From NCBI RefSeq assembly GCF_014172405.1, contig NZ_WNXC01000001.1, positions 1,612,001-1,676,000 on the forward strand: a stretch of DNA of 64,000 bases, written 5' to 3'. This document shows positions 9,593 to 17,918 of this stretch, in pieces; the stretch's first letter is position 1; every line of letters begins with the position of its first letter. The DNA is from Pedobacter gandavensis (GTDB lineage: Bacteria; Bacteroidota; Bacteroidia; Sphingobacteriales; Sphingobacteriaceae). The position numbers and the translations under genes are program-made. The notes beneath the pieces were generated by a model. That model saw nothing but the letters and a program-made list of their open reading frames with translations. It had not been told where the DNA came from and made no database searches.

Positions 9593-10000
9593 ATGTTTAC
9601 ACATAGCACTAAAGTAAGGGTACGATACGGGGAGACGGATCAGATGGGATACGTATATTACGGCAACTATGCGGAGTATTATGAAGTAGCAAGGGTAGAA
9701 ATGTTGAGAAGCCTGGGTATGGATTATGCGGGTATGGAAAGCAGCGGCATCATGATGCCCGTTTTAGAGCTGAACTGTAAGTATATCAAACCTGCCCTTT
9801 ATGATCAGGAAATCACGATCAAAACTACCATTCATGAACTTCCAGGTGTTCGTATCTACTTTGTATACGAATTGTTTAATGAGGCAGGTGAGCTGATTAA
9901 TATTGGTAAAACTACCCTGGTGTTTGTCGACATGGCAAAGAACAAACCTTGCTCCCCTCCTGAAAATTTCATGGAGAAGTTAAAGGTATTTTTTAATTAA
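9593..10000 (+). CDS. Hot-dog acyl-CoA thioesterase (YbgC/FadM type)
   Basis: The 135-residue single hot-dog domain carries the family signature YGETDQMGYVYYGNYAEYYE (residues about 13-32), with the catalytic Asp in ETDQMG, and is close to the usual 130-140 residues. It hydrolyses acyl-CoA thioesters in the cytoplasm. The ATG is one base after the mltG stop, showing translational coupling. The downstream YihY gene starts 10 bp later. The specific acyl substrate is unknown. Confidence 0.9.
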   Translation: MFTHSTKVRVRYGETDQMGYVYYGNYAEYYEVARVEMLRSLGMDYAGMESSGIMMPVLELNCKYIKPALYDQEITIKTTIHELPGVRIYFVYELFNEAGELINIGKTTLVFVDMAKNKPCSPPENFMEKLKVFFN

Positions 10001-10009
10001 ATTTGATAG

Positions 10010-10975
10010 ATGGAGTGGGTACATAAGCAACTACTAAAAATCAGGATTTACGCTTTGTTTATAGATTGGACAAAAGTATGTATACTTCCTGGTTTCAGTC
10101 CGCTACCCCTCTATACTGTTGCCACATTCTTCTTTACAGAGATCGGGAAGGATTCTTTAGTCAATAAAGCTTCTTCCCTCGCTTATAATTTTATGCTGGC
10201 CTTATTTCCAGCGATCATCTTTTTATTTACCCTCATTCCCTTTATTCCAAAGCGTATCGGCTTCCAGAAACAACTTATGGAACTGATCGTACTCATATTG
10301 CCGGCAGATGCTTACAAAGCCTTTGAGGCTACCTTAAATGAGATTGTGAATAAGCAGAACGGAGGCTTACTCTCATTTGGTTTCTTCCTGTCGCTATTTT
10401 TCGCCACAAATGGGGTGCATAGTCTGATGATGGCCTTTAACAAGTCCTCCCTAATCATCGAAGATCGAAGCTGGTTAAAGCAACGGCTGATTGCAGTGCT
10501 GTTAACGATTACAATTGCTTTATCAGTGATTATTTGTATCGTTGCAATGACCATTGGGGTGATCATTTTAAATAAATTAAACATCAAAGGCTCCTTTATT
10601 GTGTACCTGGTTCAACTCACCAGATGGGCACTATTAGGCATCCTTTATTTTGTCACCATTTCCATCCTGTATAAATACGGTCCTTCCCATGTGAAGAAAT
10701 GGAAGTTCTTTAGTCCGGGCTCTTGTCTGGCAACGATACTTGCCTTCCTAACCATTTGGGGATTTTCCTTTTACATAGATAATTTTAGCTCTTACAATAA
10801 AATCTATGGCTCTATCAGCACATTAATCGTCTTGATGATCTGGTTATATTTGAATTCTTTGATACTATTAGTCGGTTTTGAGCTAAATGCGAGTGTCGAT
10901 CTATCCAAAAGAAGTGTAAAAATCTTGCGTCCCAGCTACAATTTATTCAAAAAACAGGGTCCTACGGCAGATTAA
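10010..10975 (+). CDS. YihY/BrkB-family inner-membrane protein
   Basis: The 321-residue protein has about six hydrophobic segments. It contains the family stretch ASSLAYNFMLALFPAIIFLF (residues about 54-73) and, near the C-terminus, YGSISTLIVLMIWLYLNSLI, followed by LLVGFELNA. The family was once mis-annotated as ribonuclease BN; its molecular function is not established. It ends the mltG-thioesterase-YihY run, 109 bp before tRNA-Ser. This gene marks the end of the housekeeping block, because integration remnants begin immediately after the tRNA. Confidence 0.9.
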   Translation: MEWVHKQLLKIRIYALFIDWTKVCILPGFSPLPLYTVATFFFTEIGKDSLVNKASSLAYNFMLALFPAIIFLFTLIPFIPKRIGFQKQLMELIVLILPADAYKAFEATLNEIVNKQNGGLLSFGFFLSLFFATNGVHSLMMAFNKSSLIIEDRSWLKQRLIAVLLTITIALSVIICIVAMTIGVIILNKLNIKGSFIVYLVQLTRWALLGILYFVTISILYKYGPSHVKKWKFFSPGSCLATILAFLTIWGFSFYIDNFSSYNKIYGSISTLIVLMIWLYLNSLILLVGFELNASVDLSKRSVKILRPSYNLFKKQGPTAD

Positions 10976-11049
10976 ACGGAAAGACAGAAAATTATTCTGG
11001 CTCATTTTTAGGGGCTTATCAGGTTTTCGTTAAATTATCTATTTCTTAA

Positions 11050-11080
11050 TTTGCAGAATCAATCGGAGTTTGTACTTTTG
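11050..11080 (+). promoter_or_regulatory. tRNA-Ser promoter
   Basis: TTTG at 11050-11053 and TACTTTTG at 11073-11080 are separated by exactly 19 bp, a full match to the Bacteroidota promoter TTTG-N19-TAnnTTTG. The tRNA begins 4 bp after the -7 box. The second tRNA-Ser in the window has the same arrangement. Confidence 0.85.
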
Positions 11081-11084
11081 TGAC

Positions 11085-11171
11085 GGAGAGTTGGCAGAGT
11101 GGTCGATTGCGGCAGTCTTGAAAACTGTTGACTTGTCAAAGGGTCCGCGGGTTCGAATCCCCCACTCTCCG
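11085..11171 (+). tRNA. tRNA-Ser(UGA), first copy
   Basis: This is an 87-nt class II tRNA with acceptor arms GGAGAGT and ACTCTCC, a long variable arm, and GGGTTCGAATCCC forming the T arm. The anticodon loop CTTGAAA contains TGA (serine, UCA codons). No CCA is encoded: the sequence after the discriminator G is CAC. The 3' end from about 11154 is the attachment core that recurs three more times in the window. The gene is thus the left boundary of an integrated element. Confidence 0.95.
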
Positions 11172-11192
11172 CACAATGGTATCAAAACCAAC

Positions 11193-11229
11193 AAAAAGCC
11201 TGCAAATCATACGATAGCAGGCTTTTTGC
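11193..11229 (+). terminator. Terminator after the first tRNA-Ser
   Basis: AAAAAGCCTGC pairs with GCAGGCTTTTT around a short loop. It lies inside the element, just beyond the att core, and would end the tRNA transcript. Each of the other three element left ends carries an analogous hairpin. Confidence 0.8.
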
Positions 11230-11271
11230 ATTTTAAAGGGTTACAATTTTCGCACGAATTCCGATCCTATA

Positions 11272-11322
11272 GGTGAGTGATTCGGTGAGTAAATTTAAAA
11301 ACACAAAAGACTCACCGAATAG
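11272..11322. repeat. Arm-type repeats of element E1
   Basis: Direct copies of GGTGAGT flank an ATTCGGTGAGT motif and are followed by the inverse ACTCACCGAATAG. The same arrangement occurs at 13384 and 59642, always between the att core and the integrase start. These are plausible arm-type integrase binding sites. Confidence 0.55.
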
Positions 11323-11418
11323 CAATCAAAAACCTGACAATAAACAGGTTACAAGACTAAACATCTTGATTTCTAATTACTGCAAAGCTAAATTTGTTCA
11401 CCATTAATGTTTAACATT

Positions 11419-11975
11419 ATGAAAACCAATTTCAGCTTGCTCTTCTATATGAAGAAGCCAAAAAACTATCAAAAAGGGGTTGCTCCTATCTATCTTCGCA
11501 TTACCGTGAATGGCAACCGTGCGGAAGTTACCACTGGTCGTAGTTGTGAACCTTCACAATGGAATACGATATCAGGTAGTAGTAATAGCAGAAAAGAAGA
11601 AGCAAAATCCTTTAACGCTAATCTGGACGACTTGCAAAAACAAGGTATTCGAGGCACATCGGCAATTAACAGAAAAAGATGATTCCATCACTGCCGAGAG
11701 ATTACGAGATCAGTTTCAGGGAAAGATAGAAAAGCAATGTACCTTAATAGACGTATTTAAAGACCATAACCACAAAATGGAAACATTGGTGGGCTCTGGT
11801 TCTCTAAAGGCACTGCGAAGCGTTACAGAACCTCTTTAAAGCACACCCTGGACTTTTTACAATGGAAATACAACATCAGTGATATAGACATTAGAAAAGT
11901 AGACCATGCTTTTATCCATGGATACGATTTTTACTTACGGTCTGTCCGAAAATGCGCCAATAATTCGAATCCTAT
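11419..11975 (+). pseudogene. Broken tyrosine recombinase (integrase), element E1
   Basis: The translation begins MKTNFSLLFYMKKPKNYQKG, the typical arm-binding domain of Bacteroidota tyrosine integrases, and continues through VAPIYLRITVNGNR. The reading frame shifts near 11640 (continuing HRQLTEKDDSITAERLRDQF) and again near 11800 (continuing RYRTSLKHTLDFLQWKYN, then FYLRSVRKCANNS). Homology stops near 11975, before the catalytic domain. Two frameshifts and the missing RHRY domain make it non-functional. It sits directly behind the tRNA attachment site, as expected for an element's integrase. Confidence 0.85.
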
Positions 11976-12156
11976 CCGATATGGAATCTCCCCTCAATTG
12001 ACTCTGTCTAGGTCTGATAGGAGGCATCCATATTTAATATGGAGGAAAATTATTACCGCTATCTCCACCAAATTGGACACTTCCCATCAAATGGGATGAG
12101 TTGCCAAGCTTCTAACAAATGAATCATAACACAACTCTCCTTCCGCTTTTTAAGCA

Positions 12157-12684
12157 CTAAATCTTTGATAGCTCGGCTGAACCGAAAAACATTTCATTGT
12201 TTTTGGTAACCAGTCCATCGGGCACTAGGTATGAAAGCATGTACATTTTACTTCCGATCAATATCATGTGTATCAAAAGCTTTTTCTTGTTGGTATTGTC
12301 AGCTCCCGTGATATTATAAGTAGTATAGTTTTTCCATGTACCAATAATGATATCTCCAAAGGTATAATTGGCCTTTTGGGCAACTATACCCTCCTTCATT
12401 CTATCTACAAAACCCTGGCTGTCCTTGATTGGCGCCAGAGTGGCCGAGTCCAAATGGGCCAAAACCTTATAATCTATCAAGGTACTGCTGTAACTAATAC
12501 TGTCATTTCCTTTGAAGATATAACTGTCAACTCCGTTTCTTATCGTTTTCTGTGGCTCTCCTGGAAATTTTACAGACAGTCTATTGTCAATTTTTTTTGT
12601 TACCCAGGAGGCCTGCGCATATATTTGAGCTGTTCCAACCAGCATTGTCAATACAAGTAGCAGAAAAAAAGATGTTTTTTTCAT
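12157..12684 (-). CDS. Secreted protein of unknown function, cargo of E1
   Basis: The 175-residue protein has a clear signal peptide ending near IYAQA (about residue 25). The mature part contains VKFPGEPQKTIRNGVDSYIF and a weakly hydrophobic C-terminal half. The FPGEPQ segment recalls small periplasmic Bacteroidota proteins, but I do not recognise a named family. It is the only intact gene inside E1. A run of bases from 12685 to 12710 with little coding signal precedes it, and I see no convincing promoter box. Confidence 0.65.
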   Translation of the reverse strand: MKKTSFFLLLVLTMLVGTAQIYAQASWVTKKIDNRLSVKFPGEPQKTIRNGVDSYIFKGNDSISYSSTLIDYKVLAHLDSATLAPIKDSQGFVDRMKEGIVAQKANYTFGDIIIGTWKNYTTYNITGADNTNKKKLLIHMILIGSKMYMLSYLVPDGLVTKNNEMFFGSAELSKI

Positions 12685-13266
12685 ATTATTTTATATACAG
12701 TAAAGATATCATATTATTTCAATAAGCAAACATCAATTTGACACAAAAAAACACCAAAGCATAAAATACAATCGAACAGAAGAATACCTATCTTCCTAGT
12801 ACTAATTCATCAGAATGTTCCCATACAGTCTTCTTCATATGAAAATCAATGATCTATATTCATCTCTAGGATAGTGTTTATCGATCTGAGCTTTGGTGTA
12901 ATTTCCAACTTAGCGTATATCTCCTTGTCCTAAGCATAATGTTTTCATAAAACATTTGTAAATTTATTACGCTACAAAAGAAAAAATACACCTACAATAT
13001 CGAAAAACGAATTTTTAAACAGAGACTATGAAGAGCTCGATCCATAGCCAACAGATACATTGTATCTTAAGTAAAAAAACAGAAACCTGCCAACAAATAC
13101 AATAAATTAAATGTGTTTTATTGTATTTATTCCTATTATTTACGTAAATTGAAAGTAAACGAGGAATAGCGATTATGTGTTGTTTTGATGGTGCCCCAAT
13201 AAGGTGTCCTATGAACAAAAAAGGAATAAAATACAGGCTCAAGAGTATTTAAATTCGGTTTATTGG
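12685..13266. other. Gene-poor right part of E1
   Basis: I see no gene supported in this stretch. The last part (about 13139-13266) is similar to 63633-63761, just before the other right attachment core. Both contain GGAATAGCGATTATGTGTTG and end next to the same att core, so this is the conserved right end of the element family. AT-rich ORFs here look like chance. Confidence 0.5.
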
Positions 13267-13284
13267 AATCCCCCACTCTCCGCC
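13267..13284 (+). repeat. Attachment core (tRNA-Ser 3' end), E1/E2 junction
   Basis: AATCCCCCACTCTCCGCC repeats the 3' end of tRNA-Ser. It is not preceded by the tRNA body and is followed by another element left end, so it serves as right end of E1 and left end of E2. The core is followed by encoded CCA, as in the second tRNA-Ser. Confidence 0.8.
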
Positions 13285-13302
13285 ACTAGGTGACTAGATT
13301 TC

Positions 13303-13340
13303 GAAAAAACCTGCAAATCATACGATTTGCGGGTTTTTTC
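13303..13340 (+). terminator. Hairpin terminator at E2 left end
   Basis: GAAAAAACCTGCAAATC pairs with GATTTGCGGGTTTTTTC (one G-T wobble). It is the equivalent of the terminators after both tRNA-Ser genes and is almost identical to the copy at 59561, although no tRNA body precedes it here. Confidence 0.75.
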
Positions 13341-13383
13341 ATTTAAAACCAAAGCCAAATAAAGCATCAATTCAGATATAATT

Positions 13384-13435
13384 GGTGAGTCATTCGGTGA
13401 GTAGTTGAAGGTATTTTTAGGTACTCACCGAATAG
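13384..13435. repeat. Arm-type repeats of element E2
   Basis: GGTGAGTCATTCGGTGAGT is followed by the inverse ACTCACCGAATAG. The layout is the same as at 11272 and nearly the same sequence as at 59642. Confidence 0.55.
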
Positions 13436-13532
13436 ACCTTATTTCATTGATAATGAACAGGTTGAAAATTCCAATATCTTGACTGGCAGTAGTAGCAAAG
13501 CTAAATTTGTTTAAATTTTAATGTGCAACATT

Positions 13533-14326
13533 ATGAAAACTAATTTCAGCCTACTCTTCTACATGAAGAAACAGAAAAACTATCAAAAAGGGGTTGCGCT
13601 TTTTTCTAAAAAAGCCCAAAAACTATCAGGAAGGCCCATTGCCTGTATACCTACGTATCACTGTAGACGGTAAACGTGAGGAATTAACTGCAGGCCGCAC
13701 ATGCGAACCAGAAAACTGGAACCAATCGACCGGGATGATGAAGGGCAACCGCCAAGAGGTGCGTACATTCAACCAGTTACTTGACAGCCTTCAGCACAAG
13801 CTCTATGAGATTCACAGAAGGCTCACCGATACCGAAGAACCCATCACGGCCAGGTTGATGCGAGATGCGCTTACCGGGAAGGGGACTATCAAGAGAACTA
13901 TCGTCGGCGTGTTCAGTGATCACAACATGAAGCTCGAAGCGCTCGTTGGTACGGAATGTGCTTCGGGAACCGCTGAACGCTATCGGACATCGCTCAAACA
14001 TACCATTGGGTTCATACAATGGAAATATCGGGTAGACGACCTCGACCTTAAGAAAATCAACCACGAGTTTATCATGGAATACGATTTTCATCTCCGTTCA
14101 GTCCGCAGGTGCGGCAATAATTCAACCGTCAAATACTTAAAGAACTTCAACAAGATCATACGCATTGCTCTGGCAAGTGGCTGGATAGAGAAGAACCCCC
14201 TTTGCAAATTACAAGGCAAAAGTTAAGAAGGTCGAAAGGGTGTTCCTGACAACCGCGGAGCTAACACTGATGCAAAATAAGAAACTCACATCCAAAAGGC
14301 TTAGATATAAACCCAATGAATTGTAA
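13533..14326 (+). pseudogene. Chimeric, truncated tyrosine recombinase, element E2
   Basis: The gene opens MKTNFSLLFYMKKQKNYQKG. After about 60 bp it runs out of frame into a second, partly duplicated start region (RFFLKKPKNYQEGPLPVYL at 13597). From there the arm and core-binding domains stay open to 14226 (YRTSLKHTIGFIQWKYRVDD, NSTVKYLKNFNKIIRI). A further frameshift near 14215 continues ANYKAKVKKVERVFLTTAEL to a stop at 14324-14326. The catalytic domain is absent. The doubled MKKxKNYQxG segment points to recombination between two related integrase genes. It cannot be active. Confidence 0.85.
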
Positions 14327-14400
14327 TCATTAGAGAGGTTTTAACATATTTTAACTGAATACAATAATGCCTATATTAATTTTTCACCTTATTTTTAGAA

Positions 14401-15582
14401 ATGAGATTATCTATGCCTAACAAATTTTCCTCAATACTCTTCTGTTCCCTACTGGGATTTGTCGAGGCGAATGCGCAAACACTTCAAAAATCTGCGCTAA
14501 AAATTAGATCTTTTAAAAACCTCAGCTATTCAGATATCGTACGTACTAAATTTCATTTTCAGGATGATTTTTCTGCGGATACACTGAAATCTCAGCTATT
14601 TCTCCTACCCACGGAGCCAGTTGGTGGCGGGTATTATCTGTTAAAGAGTAGTGATGCTTCTTATGCCTTTGACGGAAATAAAATGGTAAGACTTAACTTA
14701 AGGGATAGCACCTATACAGTGCAGAAGGAAAGCGTTGATGGGCAAAATACCCGCACACTTCTGTATTGGGCGCAAAGTATGGATAAATTATCACATCTGC
14801 CACTAACAAAAATCAGCCAGCTTCAAGATACGGTAATTAACAATATTCCATATACAAATATCAGCGCTATTAAAACAGATACTATTGTAAATAATATCCG
14901 TCAATATAACGCAACCCACTTCATTATTGATAAAAAAAGCAATTTACCCATACATATTACACGTCAAATGAAAGGTAATGCAGATGATGGTTCAATTTTT
15001 TCCCTCATCGAAAGCCATACCTATAGCGATTATCAATTTGACAAGAAGAACTTTCCAGACCTGTCGATAGCTATGATCCCTACCCACTTTAGGATACCAC
15101 CAAAAGGTAAACCTGTTGTGTTTTTGCCAAAGGGAACACCTGCACCTGCGATAAAAGCTTTCGATCTATCTGGCAATGCCTTTGATCTGAAAAAATTAAA
15201 AGGAAAACTGGTATTACTAAACTTTAGTTTGATAGGTTGTCCGCATTGTGTCGGGGCTGCCCAGATGCTTAACAGACTTCATGAAAAATACAAGGAAAAG
15301 GGACTTGTAATTGTCAATATTTATCCTGTAGACCAAAAGGAGGCAATCATTAAATTTGACCATAGGGAAAATGTAAAAACACCAAGCTATACTTCAGAAA
15401 AAGCTGTACAGGTTGCATATCCCTATGATGGATATCCTTCCTTTTATTTATTGGATAAAAATGGATTAGTAGCTCAATCTTATAATGGGTATTATAAAGA
15501 TTTGGAATTAGAACTTACTGAAAGATTGAAAGCATCAATAAATAGTCGAGAAGGTAATGCAAGCTTTGGTTTCACAAACTAA
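14401..15582 (+). CDS. Secreted TlpA-like thioredoxin-fold protein
   Basis: The 393-residue protein has a signal peptide (cleavage near NAQ, about residue 26), a Bacteroidota-specific N-terminal region of about 210 residues and a C-terminal thioredoxin/AhpC-TSA domain from about residue 246. It has an intact redox motif CPHC (C280, C283) and a PSFYLLDKNG segment with the cis-Pro. Such proteins act in the periplasm as disulfide reductases or oxidases. It follows the E2 integrase remnant by about 75 bp and has no redox partner nearby, so it may be element cargo. Function beyond thiol redox is unknown. Confidence 0.85.
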   Translation: MRLSMPNKFSSILFCSLLGFVEANAQTLQKSALKIRSFKNLSYSDIVRTKFHFQDDFSADTLKSQLFLLPTEPVGGGYYLLKSSDASYAFDGNKMVRLNLRDSTYTVQKESVDGQNTRTLLYWAQSMDKLSHLPLTKISQLQDTVINNIPYTNISAIKTDTIVNNIRQYNATHFIIDKKSNLPIHITRQMKGNADDGSIFSLIESHTYSDYQFDKKNFPDLSIAMIPTHFRIPPKGKPVVFLPKGTPAPAIKAFDLSGNAFDLKKLKGKLVLLNFSLIGCPHCVGAAQMLNRLHEKYKEKGLVIVNIYPVDQKEAIIKFDHRENVKTPSYTSEKAVQVAYPYDGYPSFYLLDKNGLVAQSYNGYYKDLELELTERLKASINSREGNASFGFTN

Positions 15583-15971
15583 CGAGAGAACCACTCCAGT
15601 CTTTTTGGTAAACCACCGCTCCTGAACACCATCCATTTTCAAGACAAGGCTTTGCAGAAAAAAATACCTCGCAAGCGCAGCGAGCAGGGATGATTTTTTT
15701 CCAGCAAACACCAAGGGCTCGGCCTTGGCGGAAATGGATCGTCAGCTATTTTTTTAACAGTCAGCTGATAAGAGAAGCAAAATAGCGAATAAAAGTTGAT
15801 GTTATATTTCCTCAGCCAGTTTTTGCAAATGCTTTGTTGGATTAGAAAAGGAATTGTCCCACAGAAAATAAGAGTAGATATACCTTTGCAATTATATGAG
15901 ACTATACGGTCATACTACTATGCAGGATAATTAGTAAGTGTTCAGTAAGTAAATTTTGAGTCAGTAGGAAC
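15583..15971. other. Intergenic region with palindromic repeat
   Basis: I see no gene here. CTCGC-N7-GCGAG at about 15671-15687 is a small hairpin, next to poly-A and poly-T runs near 15659 and 15695. The surrounding stretch looks like a dispersed intergenic repeat, but no second copy was recognised in this window. Confidence 0.35.
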
Positions 15972-16820
15972 TCAGCCTTTCTCCGCATAAATTACAATAG
16001 CACTGGAATCGATCACCACATTTCCATCAGGATATTTTTCGTTCAGTAAATCAAAAACTTCTGTCTTTATTTTAGCTTTCGTAGCCTCATCTGCTTTACT
16101 TAGTGCTGCTACAACAGGGGCCGCCACATCATTCATAATTTTCCAATAAACGTCTGTTGTCTTGCAATCCAATTTCCCTGCAACTTCTACTTCTGAAATG
16201 TCGGTCAACCCCGATTCCAGAAACAGGTCAGAGATCACACCCGTTTTGGCACAGCGAAACATCCCCGGGGCTCCGGCTGGGACCGCGGGTAGTTCCATAT
16301 TTTTATTAATCACCCCCATAGTTGCAGAAATCCAGAAATTCTTCTCAGGAATATTCCATACTGCTGTGGCAATTCTTCCTCCTGGCTTCAACACCCTTGC
16401 CATTTCCTTAGCTGCCACCTGCATGTCCGGGAAAAACATGAAACCAAACCGGCAACTTATGGCATCAAAAGAGTTGTCTGCAAATGGAAGATTGCTCACA
16501 TCACAAACCCGTGTTTCCATGTTTGTAATACCTCTCCTTGCTGCATTTTCAGCAGCGATTTCCAACATATCTTCTGCGAGGTCGGTCAGTATAACTTTTC
16601 CGGCATCCAACCTGGAGGCTATTGTTAATCCGGGCTCCCCCGTGCCTGATGCAATATCAAGCACCATATTATTACTTTTGAGATTAAGCACACGGACAAT
16701 TTCATCACCCATAGGTTTTAAAAAATCCATCATAAGCTCGTCCCATTTCTTCCAGCCAGGTGAAAATTTATTCCATAATTCTTTTTGCTGGTCGCGAATT
16801 ACTTCAAGTTCTTGTTCCAT
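15972..16820 (-). CDS. Class I SAM-dependent methyltransferase (UbiE-like)
   Basis: The 282-residue protein has the SAM-binding motif VLDIASGTGEPGL (residues about 53-65), motif II-like LTDLAEDMLEIA, NLPFADNSFDAISCRFGFMF and the post-III segment EMARVLKPGGR, as in UbiE/MenG-like C- and O-methyltransferases. It is the second gene of a minus-strand pair: the upstream O-methyltransferase stops 15 bp before it. No quinone biosynthesis genes are near, so a housekeeping MenG role is unlikely. The pair may modify a small molecule. It lies in accessory DNA. Confidence 0.87.
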   Translation of the reverse strand: MEQELEVIRDQQKELWNKFSPGWKKWDELMMDFLKPMGDEIVRVLNLKSNNMVLDIASGTGEPGLTIASRLDAGKVILTDLAEDMLEIAAENAARRGITNMETRVCDVSNLPFADNSFDAISCRFGFMFFPDMQVAAKEMARVLKPGGRIATAVWNIPEKNFWISATMGVINKNMELPAVPAGAPGMFRCAKTGVISDLFLESGLTDISEVEVAGKLDCKTTDVYWKIMNDVAAPVVAALSKADEATKAKIKTEVFDLLNEKYPDGNVVIDSSAIVIYAEKG

Positions 16821-16835
16821 GATATAAAATATTTT

Positions 16836-17918
16836 TTATTTATAAGCTATTGCCGCGCTGCTTGATCCAGCCAGCGCAACAACTGAAGTTGAGTCGAAGC
16901 CCACAACCTTTGCCCACCTGTTAAAATCGGCGAATGTGTAATCAAAGCCCTCCCCTGTTTCAATTAACATATTTAAACTCATCATCAGTCCGAAGGTATT
17001 TTGTCTTCTTTCGTCATCAATTACATTTTCAATGGCGACAAATGCACCACCAAAAGGAATCGCATCATATGCTTTTTTCATAAGAATCAGTTTTTTCTCT
17101 TCATTCCAATCGTGAAGTATGTTTCCCATAACTACAACGTCTCCATTTGGTATGGGTCCTGAAAAGAAATCTCCACTCGTTGTTTTCACCCTATCTGCCA
17201 ATTGAAAACGTTGAATGTTATCATTAGCCATTGACTCCACAGCTGGCAGATCAAAACTTGTACAGGTCATGTGATCCTGATACTTAGCAACCATCACAGA
17301 AAGTAAGCCACTTGCCCCTCCCGCGTCTGTCAGTGTTTTATACTTTGAAAAATCAAATTGCTGCGCAAATGCTATAAAATTGCCCATCTGAATACCGCCC
17401 ATTGCATTAATAAACTCCTTTAGTTTTTCCGGATCTCTATAAAGCATTACAAAAGGACTCTCTAACCCATCTTTAACTTCATTCTGTGGTAAACCGGTAA
17501 GCAATCCTTCTTCCAGATTTCCCCAGAAGCGATACAAACGATTGTTTAACATTTCAAGTATGCCGCCAATATAGGAGGGTTTATTTTTATCCAGGAATAG
17601 ATCTGAATCCCTACTGTTTGAGTAACGGGCGGTTGCTAAAAGCCCTTCACGATCCAGGAATTTAAATGCAGCCAATGCATCTAAAAAATCATAGACACTT
17701 CTGTCTGTACACTTAAGCTGTAACGTAGTTTTAATCTGTTGTGCTGACATGGTCTTCTTTTCTGCGAGGAGGCTGAACAATTGAAAGTTCACTGCAGCCA
17801 AAAGAATTTTTGAAGCCCAGAATCCGGTGCCAATCTGCATAATGTTGGCGGCAGTTGGTTGGTTGTTCCCTTTTTCCATTTTGTTTTGATTTGTGGCTGA
17901 TCCCTCCGCTTGAGGCAT
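16836..17918 (-). CDS. O-methyltransferase with dimerisation domain (COMT-like)
   Basis: The protein has an N-terminal winged-helix dimerisation domain (FWASKILLAAVNFQLFSLLA) and a C-terminal O-methyltransferase domain. The SAM motif is TDAGGASGLLS, the FDLP segment follows, and NILHDW carries the catalytic histidine of plant-type and polyketide O-methyltransferases. The first in-frame ATG gives 360 residues; the internal MEKGNNQ start (residue 14) is also plausible. It is the first gene of the two-gene methyltransferase unit. Such enzymes usually methylate phenolic hydroxyls of secondary metabolites; here the substrate is unknown. Confidence 0.87.
   Translation of the reverse strand: MPQAEGSATNQNKMEKGNNQPTAANIMQIGTGFWASKILLAAVNFQLFSLLAEKKTMSAQQIKTTLQLKCTDRSVYDFLDALAAFKFLDREGLLATARYSNSRDSDLFLDKNKPSYIGGILEMLNNRLYRFWGNLEEGLLTGLPQNEVKDGLESPFVMLYRDPEKLKEFINAMGGIQMGNFIAFAQQFDFSKYKTLTDAGGASGLLSVMVAKYQDHMTCTSFDLPAVESMANDNIQRFQLADRVKTTSGDFFSGPIPNGDVVVMGNILHDWNEEKKLILMKKAYDAIPFGGAFVAIENVIDDERRQNTFGLMMSLNMLIETGEGFDYTFADFNRWAKVVGFDSTSVVALAGSSSAAIAYK

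Larger units (their letters stand above)
11154..13284 (+). mobile_element. Decayed integrative element E1 at tRNA-Ser
   Basis: The left boundary is the 3' end of tRNA-Ser. The right boundary is a second copy of the tRNA 3' core AATCCCCCACTCTCCGCC at 13267-13284, not preceded by the rest of a tRNA. Inside, from left to right, are a terminator, arm-type repeats, a broken tyrosine integrase and one secreted cargo gene. A stretch of about 140 bp at the right end resembles the right end of element E3 near 63.7 kb. At 2.1 kb this is a remnant, probably immobile. Confidence 0.65.

Noticed and set aside
12037..12120. 27-codon ORF starting MEENYYRY downstream of the E1 integrase remnant
   Set aside because: Short, with no recognised family, in decayed sequence.
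13015..13242. Open minus-strand frame of 75 codons near the E1 right end
   Set aside because: It lies in AT-rich sequence over the conserved element end and shows no protein-like composition. The equivalent region at 63.6 kb gives an unrelated frame.
15671..15687. Hairpin-rich stretch as a possible CRISPR or REP array
   Set aside because: Only one copy is seen in the window; no periodic repeats or spacers. No CRISPR array was found anywhere.
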